Assembly: GCA_903909815.1 (NCBI GenBank)
Contig: CAIVXG010000085.1
Location: 30,324 to 94,323 of the forward strand
Source of the DNA: an uncultured beta proteobacterium
Lineage (GTDB): Bacteria; Pseudomonadota; Gammaproteobacteria; Burkholderiales; Burkholderiaceae_C
Reading direction: 5' to 3'
Length of the DNA: 64,000 bases
Position numbers and translations under genes: made by a program. Below are positions 55,191 to 64,000 of the stretch, in pieces. Position 1 is the stretch's first letter. Each line of letters starts with the position of its first letter. Under the pieces are notes generated by a model. The model was not told the DNA's origin. It saw only the letters and a program-made list of their open reading frames with translations, and did not search any database.

Positions 55191-56836
55191 AGCGTTTGCT
55201 CCAACATTTCCTGGGCGTGCGCCACGCTTGCCTGCGACATCTGATCGCCACCCAGCATACGCGCGATTTCGCTCACCCGCATTGCGTTTGCCACCGCGCT
55301 GACGGTGCTGACGGTGGCCTCGTTCAAGCGCTGTTTGGCCACCACCAGATGTTGGTCGCCGCAGGCCGCAACCTGCGCCAGATGCGTCACCGCCAGCACC
55401 TGCCGGTCGCGTCCGAGTTGGCGCATCAGGCGGCCTACCGTCTGCGCCACGGCACCGCCAACGCCAGCGTCAACCTCGTCGAAGACCAGGGTCTGAGCCG
55501 AGCCCAGTTGGCTGGTGGTGACTGCGATCGCCAAGGCAATGCGCGACAGTTCGCCGCCGGAAGCCACTTTGCCCACGGGTCGTGGAGTCGCTCCCGCGTG
55601 TCCCGAAACTAGGAAGCTGACCTCTTCGAGTCCACTGGATATTGGCTGCGATAGCGCTTGCAGTTGCACTTCAAAGCGTCCGCCCTGCATGCCCAAGCCC
55701 TGCATTGCGCCGGTGATGGCGCTGGCAAGTTTGGGTGCGGCTTGGGTGCGCGCCAGAGTCAGCTTGCGGGCTTCAACCAGGTAGGAGTTTTCCGCTGCGG
55801 CTTGTGTTTGCTCCAACGTTGCCAGGTCGGCACAGGCGTTTAGGCGCGACAGTTCCTCGCGCCAATGTTGCAGCAGTTGTACCAGTTCTTCTGGCGCACG
55901 CTTGTAGCGCCTGGCCAGCGATACCCACAAGGACATGCGCGCGTCCAGCTGAGACAAGCCATCGGGGTCCAGGTCGTCGCGACGCTCGTAGCCGCGCAGC
56001 GAATGCACGGCATCCTGGGCCTGAGCCAGCAGGGACGCCATCAATTCGCTCAACGGCTGGAACTCGGGTTCAAGGTGTTCTGCGCCGTGCAAGGATTCAT
56101 AGGCGCGCGCCAGGCGCGACACAGCGCCCAGATCTTCCTCGTCCAGCGCCGCCAATGTATCGCGCGCCGCATCTAGCAAGGTCTGGGCATGGGAGAGCCG
56201 GGTGTGCGCTGCGCTGAGTTCCTCCCACTCGTGTTCTGCAGGGGCGAGCTTTTCCAACTCGCTGATCTGCCAATCCAGGCGATCGCGTTCGGACTGAAGT
56301 GAGTCCTGTGCCGCACGCGCTTGTGCCAGCGCCGATTGGGCCTGGCGCCATTGTTCCCAAAGGAGTTTCAAACGGTCGGTGTTGCTGCCGGCGTAGGCGT
56401 CAAGCAGACCACGTACGGCGTCGGGGCGAGTGAGGCTTTGCCATGCGTGCTGGCCGTGAATATCCACCAATTGGTCGCCCAATTCACGCAACTGCGCGGC
56501 CGTGGCGGGACTGCCATTGATCCAGGCGCGACTCTTGCCTTGCGTATCGACGATGCGGCGCAGCAGCAGTGACTCTGCCACTTCGAACCCGGCCTCTTCC
56601 AACCAGCGGCAAATCGATGTTGTGGTGTCGAACTCGATGCTGACCTCGGTGCGCGAAGCTCCTTCGCGTATCAGTCCGATATCGGAGCGTGCACCCAGGG
56701 CCAGTTGCAGCGCATCGATCAGGATCGACTTTCCGGCGCCTGTTTCGCCGGTGAGCACAGTGAAGCCGGCGTCAAGCTCGAGTTCGAGCAGGGTGACGAT
56801 GACGAAGTCGCGTAGCGTGATGCGTTTCAGACTCAC
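55187..56836 (-). CDS. recN: DNA repair protein RecN
   Basis: [52 protein letters not shown]...[11 protein letters not shown]. Confidence 0.97.
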   Translation of the reverse strand: MSLKRITLRDFVIVTLLELELDAGFTVLTGETGAGKSILIDALQLALGARSDIGLIREGASRTEVSIEFDTTTSICRWLEEAGFEVAESLLLRRIVDTQGKSRAWINGSPATAAQLRELGDQLVDIHGQHAWQSLTRPDAVRGLLDAYAGSNTDRLKLLWEQWRQAQSALAQARAAQDSLQSERDRLDWQISELEKLAPAEHEWEELSAAHTRLSHAQTLLDAARDTLAALDEEDLGAVSRLARAYESLHGAEHLEPEFQPLSELMASLLAQAQDAVHSLRGYERRDDLDPDGLSQLDARMSLWVSLARRYKRAPEELVQLLQHWREELSRLNACADLATLEQTQAAAENSYLVEARKLTLARTQAAPKLASAITGAMQGLGMQGGRFEVQLQALSQPISSGLEEVSFLVSGHAGATPRPVGKVASGGELSRIALAIAVTTSQLGSAQTLVFDEVDAGVGGAVAQTVGRLMRQLGRDRQVLAVTHLAQVAACGDQHLVVAKQRLNEATVSTVSAVANAMRVSEIARMLGGDQMSQASVAHAQEMLEQTL

Positions 56837-56838
56837 GG

Positions 56839-57744
56839 TCAGGCCACTCCCTCGTTCCAGTGCAGCTTGTTGCGCAAGGTGTCGAAATAGCTCCAGCCCC
56901 GGGGATGAAGAAATCGAACCTGGTGCTCTGATCTGCGCACAGTGATGCGGTCACCGCGCACTAGCGAGGCCAGGGACTGCATATCGAAATTGGCACTGGC
57001 GTCGCGCCCGGCCACGATCTCGATGGCTACCTCGGACTGGTCGGCAAGCACGATGGAGCGATTGGAGAGAGTGTGCGGCGCAATCGGCACCAGCACCCAT
57101 CCAGGGATGGAGGGGTGCAGCAGCGGCCCACCCGCAGACAGCGCATAGGCGGTGCATCCGGTAGGAGTGGCAATGATGAGTCCGTCCACACGTTGGTTTG
57201 CCACAAAACGACCATTGACCTCGACTCGCAGCTCCAGCATGCCCGAAGTGCCGCCGCGGTTCACGACCACATCGTTCAGGGCCAGCGCGTCAAACACGCA
57301 TTGTCCGTCCCTCATGACCTTGGCGTGCATCAGGCTTCGGTGGTCTTCTTCGTAGTCGCCGCGCAACATGGGCGTGAGCGTGGCCTCAAAGCTGTCCAGC
57401 GGAATGTCTGTCATGAAGCCCAGGCGGCCGTGGTTGATGCCAATCAGAGGCACACCATAGCGCGCCAACTGGCGCCCGATCCCCAGCATCGTTCCGTCAC
57501 CGCCGACCACCAGACCCAGATCGCATTGCGCCCCGATGGCGGCCACATCCAGCACAGGGTATTCGCCAATGCCGCTGTGGCAGGCGGTCTCACCCTCAAG
57601 CGCCACCTCGCAGCCCTGCGTGCTCAAGAAACGTGAAATCTTCAACAAGGTGTCGCGCAGTGCATCCGTCAAGGGGGACGCGCCTCCGGTGAGAGACGCC
57701 TGATATTTGCCGATCAAGGCAACGTGACGGAATTTCGATTTCAT
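56839..57744 (-). CDS. nadK: NAD kinase
   Basis: [40 protein letters not shown]. Confidence 0.96.
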   Translation of the reverse strand: MKSKFRHVALIGKYQASLTGGASPLTDALRDTLLKISRFLSTQGCEVALEGETACHSGIGEYPVLDVAAIGAQCDLGLVVGGDGTMLGIGRQLARYGVPLIGINHGRLGFMTDIPLDSFEATLTPMLRGDYEEDHRSLMHAKVMRDGQCVFDALALNDVVVNRGGTSGMLELRVEVNGRFVANQRVDGLIIATPTGCTAYALSAGGPLLHPSIPGWVLVPIAPHTLSNRSIVLADQSEVAIEIVAGRDASANFDMQSLASLVRGDRITVRRSEHQVRFLHPRGWSYFDTLRNKLHWNEGVA

Positions 57745-57772
57745 CGGCAAATTACATCATTAAAATGGCTCG

Positions 57773-58777
57773 ATGCTCGATGACCGTGCCAAGTTGTTGC
57801 TCAAAGCGCTTGTGGAGCGCTACATTGCCGACGGGCAGCCCGTCGGTTCTCGCACGCTTTCCCGCGCTTCGGGTCTTGATTTATCCGCCGCCACCATCCG
57901 CAACGTGATGGCAGACTTGGAGGACCTGGGGCTCATCGCCAGTCCCCATACCTCGGCCGGGCGCATTCCCACAGCACGCGGCTACCGCCTGTTTGTGGAC
58001 ACCATGCTGACCGCGAACCGCGAGCAACTGTCGGCACCCAGCCTGGCGCGCGAGCAACCACAAAAGGTCATTGCCAGCGCAGCGCAGTTGCTGTCCAATC
58101 TTTCGCAGTTTGTCGGCGTGGTGATGGCGCCGCGGCGCACATCGGTGTTTCGTCACATCGAGTTCCTGCGACTGTCGCAGCAGCGCATCCTGGTGATCAT
58201 CGTTTCACCCGAAGGGGACGTGCAAAATCGTGTCATCTTCACCGAAGCCGATTACACCCAGTCGCAGTTGGTGGAGGCAGCCAATTTCCTGAACGCGCAC
58301 TATTCGGGGCTGGCGATTGAACAGGTGCGCGAGCGCCTGAAACATGAGGTTGAGACCCTGCGTGGCGAAATCGCAGCCCTGATGCAGGCCGCGGTTCAGG
58401 TCGGAAGCGACGTCCTCACCGAAGCGCAGGACGATGTGGTGATTTCCGGTGAACGCAACTTGTTGTCTGTCAGCGACTTTGCCGGAGACATGAGCCATCT
58501 GCGTCACGCCTTTGACCTGTTTGAGCAAAAAACCCAGCTGATGCGCTTGTTGGATGTCTCCAGCCGCGCCGAGGGCATACGCATCTACATCGGTGGCGAG
58601 AGCCACACCGTGCCCTTCGAGGAACTGTCTGTCGTAAGTGCGCCCTATGAAGTCGATGGGCAAATAGTGGGCACGCTGGGCGTCATCGGGCCCACGCGCA
58701 TGCCCTACGACCGAATGATCCAAATTGTGGATATCACGTCCAGATTGGTCAGCAATGCCCTGAGCCGACCGAAGTAG
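57773..58777 (+). CDS. hrcA: Heat-inducible transcription repressor HrcA
   Basis: [78 protein letters not shown]. Confidence 0.97.
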   Translation: MLDDRAKLLLKALVERYIADGQPVGSRTLSRASGLDLSAATIRNVMADLEDLGLIASPHTSAGRIPTARGYRLFVDTMLTANREQLSAPSLAREQPQKVIASAAQLLSNLSQFVGVVMAPRRTSVFRHIEFLRLSQQRILVIIVSPEGDVQNRVIFTEADYTQSQLVEAANFLNAHYSGLAIEQVRERLKHEVETLRGEIAALMQAAVQVGSDVLTEAQDDVVISGERNLLSVSDFAGDMSHLRHAFDLFEQKTQLMRLLDVSSRAEGIRIYIGGESHTVPFEELSVVSAPYEVDGQIVGTLGVIGPTRMPYDRMIQIVDITSRLVSNALSRPK

Positions 58778-58828
58778 CCCTCTTACAATGCAGCTTGGCC
58801 AATCCGGTGAAGGCAGGTATTTTTTCAT

Positions 58829-58905
58829 GGGGCGTTAGCTCAGTTGGTTAGAGCAGAGGACTCATAATCCTTTGGTCGAGTGTTCAAGTCACTCACGCCC
58901 TACCA
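58829..58905 (+). tRNA. tRNA-Met (CAT, elongator type)
   Basis: ggggcgttagctcagttggttagagcagaggactcataatcctttggtcgagtgttcaagtcactcacgccctacca; cloverleaf with CAT anticodon and encoded CCA. Confidence 0.96.
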
Positions 58906-59008
58906 TTTATTCATGCGGGTTTCGAGAGGTTTTGGCTTTTTAGGTTCCGCTGTTTTTTTCTGCCAAGGCTCCTTCAAGGCTCCCGGAGACTAAGGTAAAT
59001 TGCGGAAG

Positions 59009-59758
59009 ATGGCCACTTCAAAATCCTCTATTCGTAGTGCCGCAGAGGCGAAGGCCTCTGCGGCCGCAAAATTACCCCCTCCAAAGGCGGAACATGGTTC
59101 GGTTGCCAAGGCGAATAGGCCAAAGCAAGACGGGCCCAGCATGGCTGACGAATCCCTTGAAGGCGCAGTGGCGTTGGAAGACCGCTGGTTTTCCCCCAAG
59201 ACCATTGGCGCGATTTTCGGCCTCGATGAAAAGTGGCTAAGCAGCGTTCGAGAAGGCTTAAAGGGCATCGATGGTCCCCCATTCAAGAAGCTGGGTTCCG
59301 GTCGGTCAGCACCTATCCGCTACAACTACGGCAAATTTAAAGATTGGTTCGACAAGTTCCCGAGCGTAATCAACACGCATGGAAAGCTCGCTGCACGTGC
59401 GGCTTCGGCATTGAGCTTTTTTTCAGAACGCGATGCCCACAAACAGTGGCTGTTTGCTAACGTGAATGGTGAACCGCAAGACATTGTGGTTGCCATCAAC
59501 AGCGGCGCATTCGATGGCGATGACGACCCGTTGACCTATTGGTTGACGTATTGGGAATGGCTTGCCAAAGCTGCCAAGTCTGGGCGTATGGCTTCTGGAA
59601 TCGACAAATTGTTGAGTCAGATAAGCGAGAACGCTATTGCCATCTATGAAGATGACGGCTTAAAAGCTGCGGTACCAAACAACAAGGGCCAAAAGAAAAG
59701 GCAATCTATTGATGACGGGCCGAAAGCTGAGCCGAAAAAGCGGCGAGGCGGTCTGTGA
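59009..59758 (+). CDS. Uncharacterised protein: Ala/Lys/Pro-rich N-terminus plus possible HTH/excisionase-like region; heads the hsd operon
   Basis: MATSKSSIRSAAEAKASAAAKLPPPKAEH...RWFSPKTIGAIFGLDEKWLSSVREGLKGIDGPPFKKLGSGRSAPIRYNYGKFKDWFDKFPSV...; 70 bp upstream of hsdR, same strand. Confidence 0.75.
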   Translation: MATSKSSIRSAAEAKASAAAKLPPPKAEHGSVAKANRPKQDGPSMADESLEGAVALEDRWFSPKTIGAIFGLDEKWLSSVREGLKGIDGPPFKKLGSGRSAPIRYNYGKFKDWFDKFPSVINTHGKLAARAASALSFFSERDAHKQWLFANVNGEPQDIVVAINSGAFDGDDDPLTYWLTYWEWLAKAAKSGRMASGIDKLLSQISENAIAIYEDDGLKAAVPNNKGQKKRQSIDDGPKAEPKKRRGGL

Positions 59759-59828
59759 GAATAGAGCTGTGACCAGTCTCAGAGCGGAAAGCCGATAGGT
59801 CAAAGTCAAACAGGGAGATACCGGATTC

Positions 59829-62003
59829 ATGGCAACAACCAACGAAGCATTCGCCCGCGTCAAAATTGACTCGCTTCTGGCCGCGCAAGGCTGGAACACG
59901 CAGGACACTAACGCGGTTCGTTTCGAGGTGCCAATGCCGGATGGCAAACGGGCTGACTATGTTCTGTGCGACCGGCATGGCCGAGCAATGGCAGTGGTTG
60001 AAGCTAAGCGCATGGCGATCAACCCCGGTGAGGCAGCCCAGCAGGCCAAGCACTATGCGCAGCAAATTGGCGTGCCCTACGTTTTTCTGGCGAACGGTCC
60101 CGAGATTCAGTTCTGGCAGTGGGAGAGCGAGGCGTTCCCCCATGCGGTCAAAACGTTTTTCAAGCAGGACGACTTGGAGCGGCGGTTTGCATCGCGTCAA
60201 TTGCGGCGTGACCCAATGGCGGTCGAAATTGACCGCAGCATTGTGGAGCGGGACTATCAAATCGCATGCATCAACACCCTCTGCCAGGAAATTGTGGGCG
60301 GTCGGCGCAAGCTGTTGGTGGAGATGGCCACCGGCACGGGCAAGACCCGCACCGCTGCGGCTTTCATCAAGCGCCTGTTTGAAGCCAATGTGGTCACCCG
60401 CGTCCTGTTTCTGGTGGACCGCATTCCACTTGCCAAGCAGACCGAAGATGCGTTTGCCGAACACCTGCCCACCATTCCGGCCTATGTGCTCAGAACCGGG
60501 CGGCGTTTTCAGGATGAAAAGCGCATCACCATCACCACGCTGCAAAGCATGGTCAACCTCTATGCAGAATATTCCAGCGGCTACTTTGACCTGATCATCA
60601 GCGATGAGTGCCACCGCAGTATCTATGGCCAGTGGAGCGGTGTGCTCAAACACTTTGACGGCGTGCAGGTGGGTCTGACCGCAACGCCGTGCGTCACCAC
60701 GGATGACGATGCCGGTGGCGATGCCGAGGACGGCGCCTTTGTGCGCGACACCCTGCGTTTCTTTGAGGTGGATAGGCCCACCTACTCCTACAAAATGAAA
60801 GACGCGATCCGCGAAGGCTATCTGGTCCCTTACCAAATCTACAAGGCCCAGACGGTCAAGACTGCATCCGAAGGCGGGTTTGAGGTCAAGCGATCAGAGC
60901 TGGACTGGACGGCTATGGACGCCGAAACGGCAGCCGAGCTGGAACAGGTTTTTGCGGGCAAGGAGTCTGTTATGGTGGACCCATCCGCGTTGGAGCGGCG
61001 GTTCACCATTCCCGAACGCAACCGCGCTATCGTTCGCGAGTTCAAGCAGGTGCTCGACAAGGGCTATGTGGATGCCCACGGCATGCTGCGCAAGCCTTTG
61101 ATCGGCAAGACCATTGTGTTCGCCGTGTCCAAACGCCACGCCGAAACGCTGGCAAAGATGTTCGACGCAGAGTTTGCACACTTGAAACCGTCACCGGACG
61201 TGCGTGTCGCCGATTTTGTTGTCAGTGGCTTTGGCCCTGACGACACTGTGGATGGCATGGCCAAGATACGGCGCTTCAAGAAAGAGCAGTTCCCGCAGAT
61301 TCTTGTGTCAGTCAACATGCTGGACACGGGGTTCGATTGCCCGGAGGTGGTCAACCTCGTTTTTGCCCGGTTTACCAAGTCCAGCATCCTCTACCAGCAG
61401 ATGCGGGGGCGGGGCACCCGCAAGGCCAAGAACAAGCCGGTTTTCACGCTATTCGACTTTGTTGGTGTCTGTGATTACCACGGTGATGACGACGACTTTG
61501 CCGAAGGTGGCCCGGTACTGGCAAAACAGGCGAAGAAGAAATACGAGCCACGCCGCCTCCTGTCGCTGGATATCAACGACCACATCGACCCGACAACCCG
61601 TGAATGGGTCACCGTGGACGAAAACGGCAACATGGTGTTCCCGGAAGCGTCAGAGCAGCTTGCCGCTGAATTGGGCGCACGGTTCGAGCTTTGGCTTTTG
61701 GCCCGTCTTGATGCGGGCGAAGTCAATCCCGGCGAGGAAAGCTGGTTGCGCATGATTGGCAGCCAGTTCCGTGCGAACCCTGACCAATATTCGGGCAGCG
61801 ATGCCGAGTTCTTGATTGATCAGTTCGCGTTTCACCCGTTCCAGCAGTTGGGCGGCGTATCGCAAGCCATTCGCGTGTTTGGCGATGAAATGCGACTGCG
61901 CACGTTGATCGACGATCTCAATGAGCACATGTTCCCCGTCGATGATGGCGACAATGCCGATCCCGCTACTGAAAATGCGCCGCAGCCACCTGCGCCGCAT
62001 TGA
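59829..62003 (+). CDS. hsdR: Type I restriction enzyme R subunit (EcoEI-like)
   Basis: Nuclease-like DYVLCDRHGRAMAVVEAKR; Walker A EMATGTGKTRTAAAFI; DECH box ISDECHRSIYGQW; helicase motif VI-like QMRGRGTRK; HsdR/EcoEI C-terminal region. Confidence 0.93.
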   Translation: MATTNEAFARVKIDSLLAAQGWNTQDTNAVRFEVPMPDGKRADYVLCDRHGRAMAVVEAKRMAINPGEAAQQAKHYAQQIGVPYVFLANGPEIQFWQWESEAFPHAVKTFFKQDDLERRFASRQLRRDPMAVEIDRSIVERDYQIACINTLCQEIVGGRRKLLVEMATGTGKTRTAAAFIKRLFEANVVTRVLFLVDRIPLAKQTEDAFAEHLPTIPAYVLRTGRRFQDEKRITITTLQSMVNLYAEYSSGYFDLIISDECHRSIYGQWSGVLKHFDGVQVGLTATPCVTTDDDAGGDAEDGAFVRDTLRFFEVDRPTYSYKMKDAIREGYLVPYQIYKAQTVKTASEGGFEVKRSELDWTAMDAETAAELEQVFAGKESVMVDPSALERRFTIPERNRAIVREFKQVLDKGYVDAHGMLRKPLIGKTIVFAVSKRHAETLAKMFDAEFAHLKPSPDVRVADFVVSGFGPDDTVDGMAKIRRFKKEQFPQILVSVNMLDTGFDCPEVVNLVFARFTKSSILYQQMRGRGTRKAKNKPVFTLFDFVGVCDYHGDDDDFAEGGPVLAKQAKKKYEPRRLLSLDINDHIDPTTREWVTVDENGNMVFPEASEQLAAELGARFELWLLARLDAGEVNPGEESWLRMIGSQFRANPDQYSGSDAEFLIDQFAFHPFQQLGGVSQAIRVFGDEMRLRTLIDDLNEHMFPVDDGDNADPATENAPQPPAPH

Positions 62004-62058
62004 ACACCCTCAGGTCAAAGATGACCTGCCAATAGACACCCCTGAAACTGGATACTGA

Positions 62059-63684
62059 ATGCCCCTAACTCCCGACATGCGCCGGTCCATCGACCAAATC
62101 CGCGATTACTTATACGGCGGTGGCTACCCCGATCCCGTAAGCAATGCGGAGCAGTTGTCTTTCCTGTTTTTCTTCTACCTGGTCGAGGGAATTGACGCAG
62201 AGAACAAGGCGCGAGCACGAGTTCTGAAAAAGACATACGACAGTCTGTTCGATGGCGACTGGACTTTGAAAAATCCCCTGAACGCGCCGACTGTGGGTGC
62301 CACCACTGTGCCACGCAATCAGTTCCGCTGGTCAGTGTGGGCCAAGGCATTGTCAGGTGAATCGCTGGTGCGATTCCTGCGGGACGAGGTTTTTGCATTC
62401 TTCTTGGAACTGGGGCAGGGTGCCGGTCACAACTTCATGAATGGCGCGCGATTGACCATCGACGACCCCACAGTGTTAACGCAGGTCATTACGCTGGTCG
62501 ATGGACTGAGGCTTGATGCTTCCGACTCGGACACCAAGGGCGACTTGTTTGAACATGTCCTGCGTCAAATCAAGCAGGCTGGCGAACTGGGTCAGTTCCG
62601 CACCCCACGCCACATCATTCGCACGATTGTGGAGATGATCGACCCAAAGGTTGGGGAAACGGTCTATGACCCTGCCGCAGGCACGGCTGGGTTCTTGGTT
62701 GCAGCCTTTAACCACATGCGGCTGGCGAATTCGTCGCCCTCAGCGATCACCGAGACGGAGTTTGATGGCAAGGTGCAGCGTCGTGGTCTGGGTGACAGGC
62801 TTTCAGCGTCGCAAGTGTCGGCCCTGCAATCCAACACCTTCTTTGGGAACGATGTTGACCCGAAGATGGTGCGGCTGGCGACTATGAATCTGACGTTGCG
62901 CGGTTTGCCCGATGTTCGCATCCTATTGCGCAACGGCTTGACCACGACCCTGGACAACGAGCGCAAGACCGAGCTGGGTTTGCCGCTTGATGGCTATCAC
63001 GTCATTCTTGCCAATCCGCCGTTTTCTGGTCGGGTGGATAAGGACCGAATTGTTGAGGACGTAAAGGTCGGCACCACGACTGCGACCGAGCTGCTGTTTC
63101 TGAAATACATGATGGACAGCCTGCGTCCCGGTGGGCGTTGTGGAGTGATCTTGCCAGAGGGCGTGTTGTTTGGTTCAACTGGTGCCCACAAGGAATTGCG
63201 GCGCATGCTGGTTGAGAACAATCGGGTTGAAGCGGTATTGAGTCTGCCTGGTGGTGTATTCCAGCCATATTCGGGAGTGAAGACTTCCGTGCTGTTCTTC
63301 CGTAAGGGTGGCAGTACCGAGCGCGTGTTGTTCCTACATGCCGATAACGATGGCTACAAGCTGGATGCCAACCATGACCAGTCGATTGAAGCTGATGACT
63401 TTCCGGCGCTGAAAGCAGCATACGCCGCACGCGAGACGTTGGCGAGGCAGTGGGATGCGCGTGATGAGGCAGTCGAGTGGACTGAAAAATGGTGGATGGC
63501 CGATGCCAACACTCTGCGTAACAATGAATTCAATCTGTCCGCCAGCCGTTACAGACCTATAAGCACGAAGCAAGCGGTGCATCGCGATCCGCGTGAATTG
63601 TTGGATGAGCTTGCAGCGATTGAAGCTGAAATATCTGAGGAAGTTGATGCATTGAAATTGGCACTAGCGGAGTTGGGCGCATGA
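62059..63684 (+). CDS. hsdM: Type I restriction-modification N6-adenine methyltransferase subunit M
   Basis: VYDPAAGTAGFLVAAFNHM (SAM motif I) and VILANPPFSGRVD (NPPF catalytic motif). Confidence 0.95.
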   Translation: MPLTPDMRRSIDQIRDYLYGGGYPDPVSNAEQLSFLFFFYLVEGIDAENKARARVLKKTYDSLFDGDWTLKNPLNAPTVGATTVPRNQFRWSVWAKALSGESLVRFLRDEVFAFFLELGQGAGHNFMNGARLTIDDPTVLTQVITLVDGLRLDASDSDTKGDLFEHVLRQIKQAGELGQFRTPRHIIRTIVEMIDPKVGETVYDPAAGTAGFLVAAFNHMRLANSSPSAITETEFDGKVQRRGLGDRLSASQVSALQSNTFFGNDVDPKMVRLATMNLTLRGLPDVRILLRNGLTTTLDNERKTELGLPLDGYHVILANPPFSGRVDKDRIVEDVKVGTTTATELLFLKYMMDSLRPGGRCGVILPEGVLFGSTGAHKELRRMLVENNRVEAVLSLPGGVFQPYSGVKTSVLFFRKGGSTERVLFLHADNDGYKLDANHDQSIEADDFPALKAAYAARETLARQWDARDEAVEWTEKWWMADANTLRNNEFNLSASRYRPISTKQAVHRDPRELLDELAAIEAEISEEVDALKLALAELGA

Positions 63685-63863
63685 CGCTTTGGCATTCATG
63701 CGCACTTGGGGATGCTGTTGAACTTGCTTATGGCAAGAGTCTTCCAAAGAACGGGCGAAGTCAAACTGGTTTAGTTCCGGTATATGGATCGAACGGTATA
63801 ACTGGTTGGCATGACGTCGCTATCGTCAATCAGCCTACTGTGATCGTTGGGCGCAAGGGCATC
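63681..63863 (+). pseudogene. hsdS: Type I specificity subunit S, 5' fragment only
   Basis: MTLWHSCALGDAVELAYGKSLPKNGRSQTGLVPVYGSNGITGWHDVAIVNQPTVIVGRKG, a typical HsdS target-recognition-domain start; ATGA overlap with the hsdM stop; homology ends at about 63863. Confidence 0.85.
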
Positions 63864-64000
63864 CCCTACTACCGCCAGGAACAGATCAACGCACGTTCAG
63901 GCATACACACACCGCGCTCGACGCTGGCAGCCTGGTCGGGACAGGGCGGTGCCGGTTTGATACCGCTGTATGACGCGCACCGCAGCTTCGTGCTTGGCGC
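63864..64000 (+). mobile_element. IS66-family transposase (TnpC) internal fragment, in frame with hsdS, running off the window
   Basis: IPYYRQEQINARSGIHTPRSTLAAWSGQGGAGLIPLYDAHRSFVLG matches the remembered IS66 transposase motif YRQEQINARSGVHTPRSTLAAW; no IS66 5' genes or terminal repeat seen upstream. Confidence 0.82.

Noticed and set aside
57745-57772. CIRCE element before hrcA
   Set aside because: No TTAGCACTC-N9-GAGTGCTAA inverted repeat in the short nadK–hrcA spacer.
59706-60836. 376-aa minus-strand ORF opposite hsdR
   Set aside because: Lies over the conserved HsdR nuclease and helicase motifs; treated as an antisense shadow.

Overview
The window looks like a high-GC betaproteobacterial chromosome segment, Burkholderiales/Comamonadaceae-like by gene order and protein content; this was judged by reading, with no database search. 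About 58.8 kb is mostly core genome: uvrA(partial)–MFS–ssb; purC–fba–pyk; azlCD–fmt–def; LysM protein–dprA; glgC–glgA; leuS–lptE–holA; argC; sucCD; a PP2C/FHA pair; a permease-less PTS (ptsI–ptsH–EIIA); cytochrome c'/b561; pth–rplY–prs–tRNA-Gln–ispE–lolB–TPR; mutM–dynamin-like GTPase–mutY–rapZ–recN–nadK–hrcA. Accessory content sits in two places. (1) About 3.4-4.95 kb, between ssb and purC, is gene debris: a decayed IS256-type transposase, a truncated PIN-domain toxin, the C-terminal HTH of a serine recombinase, and a CxxC-protein fragment. (2) From 58.9 kb to the window end, directly after a tRNA-Met(CAT) gene, there is an uncharacterised protein followed by hsdR, hsdM and an hsdS whose reading frame passes in frame into an IS66-type transposase fragment. 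The best leads are the uncharacterised gene heading that RM operon, the hsdS–IS66 chimera, an orphan bufferin-like (DUF2282) precursor next to DoxX without DUF692/DUF2063, a dynamin-like GTPase between mutM and mutY, a structured sucC leader, and a ~50-bp dispersed palindromic repeat upstream of both ssb and holA. No CRISPR array, rRNA or intact IS element was seen.
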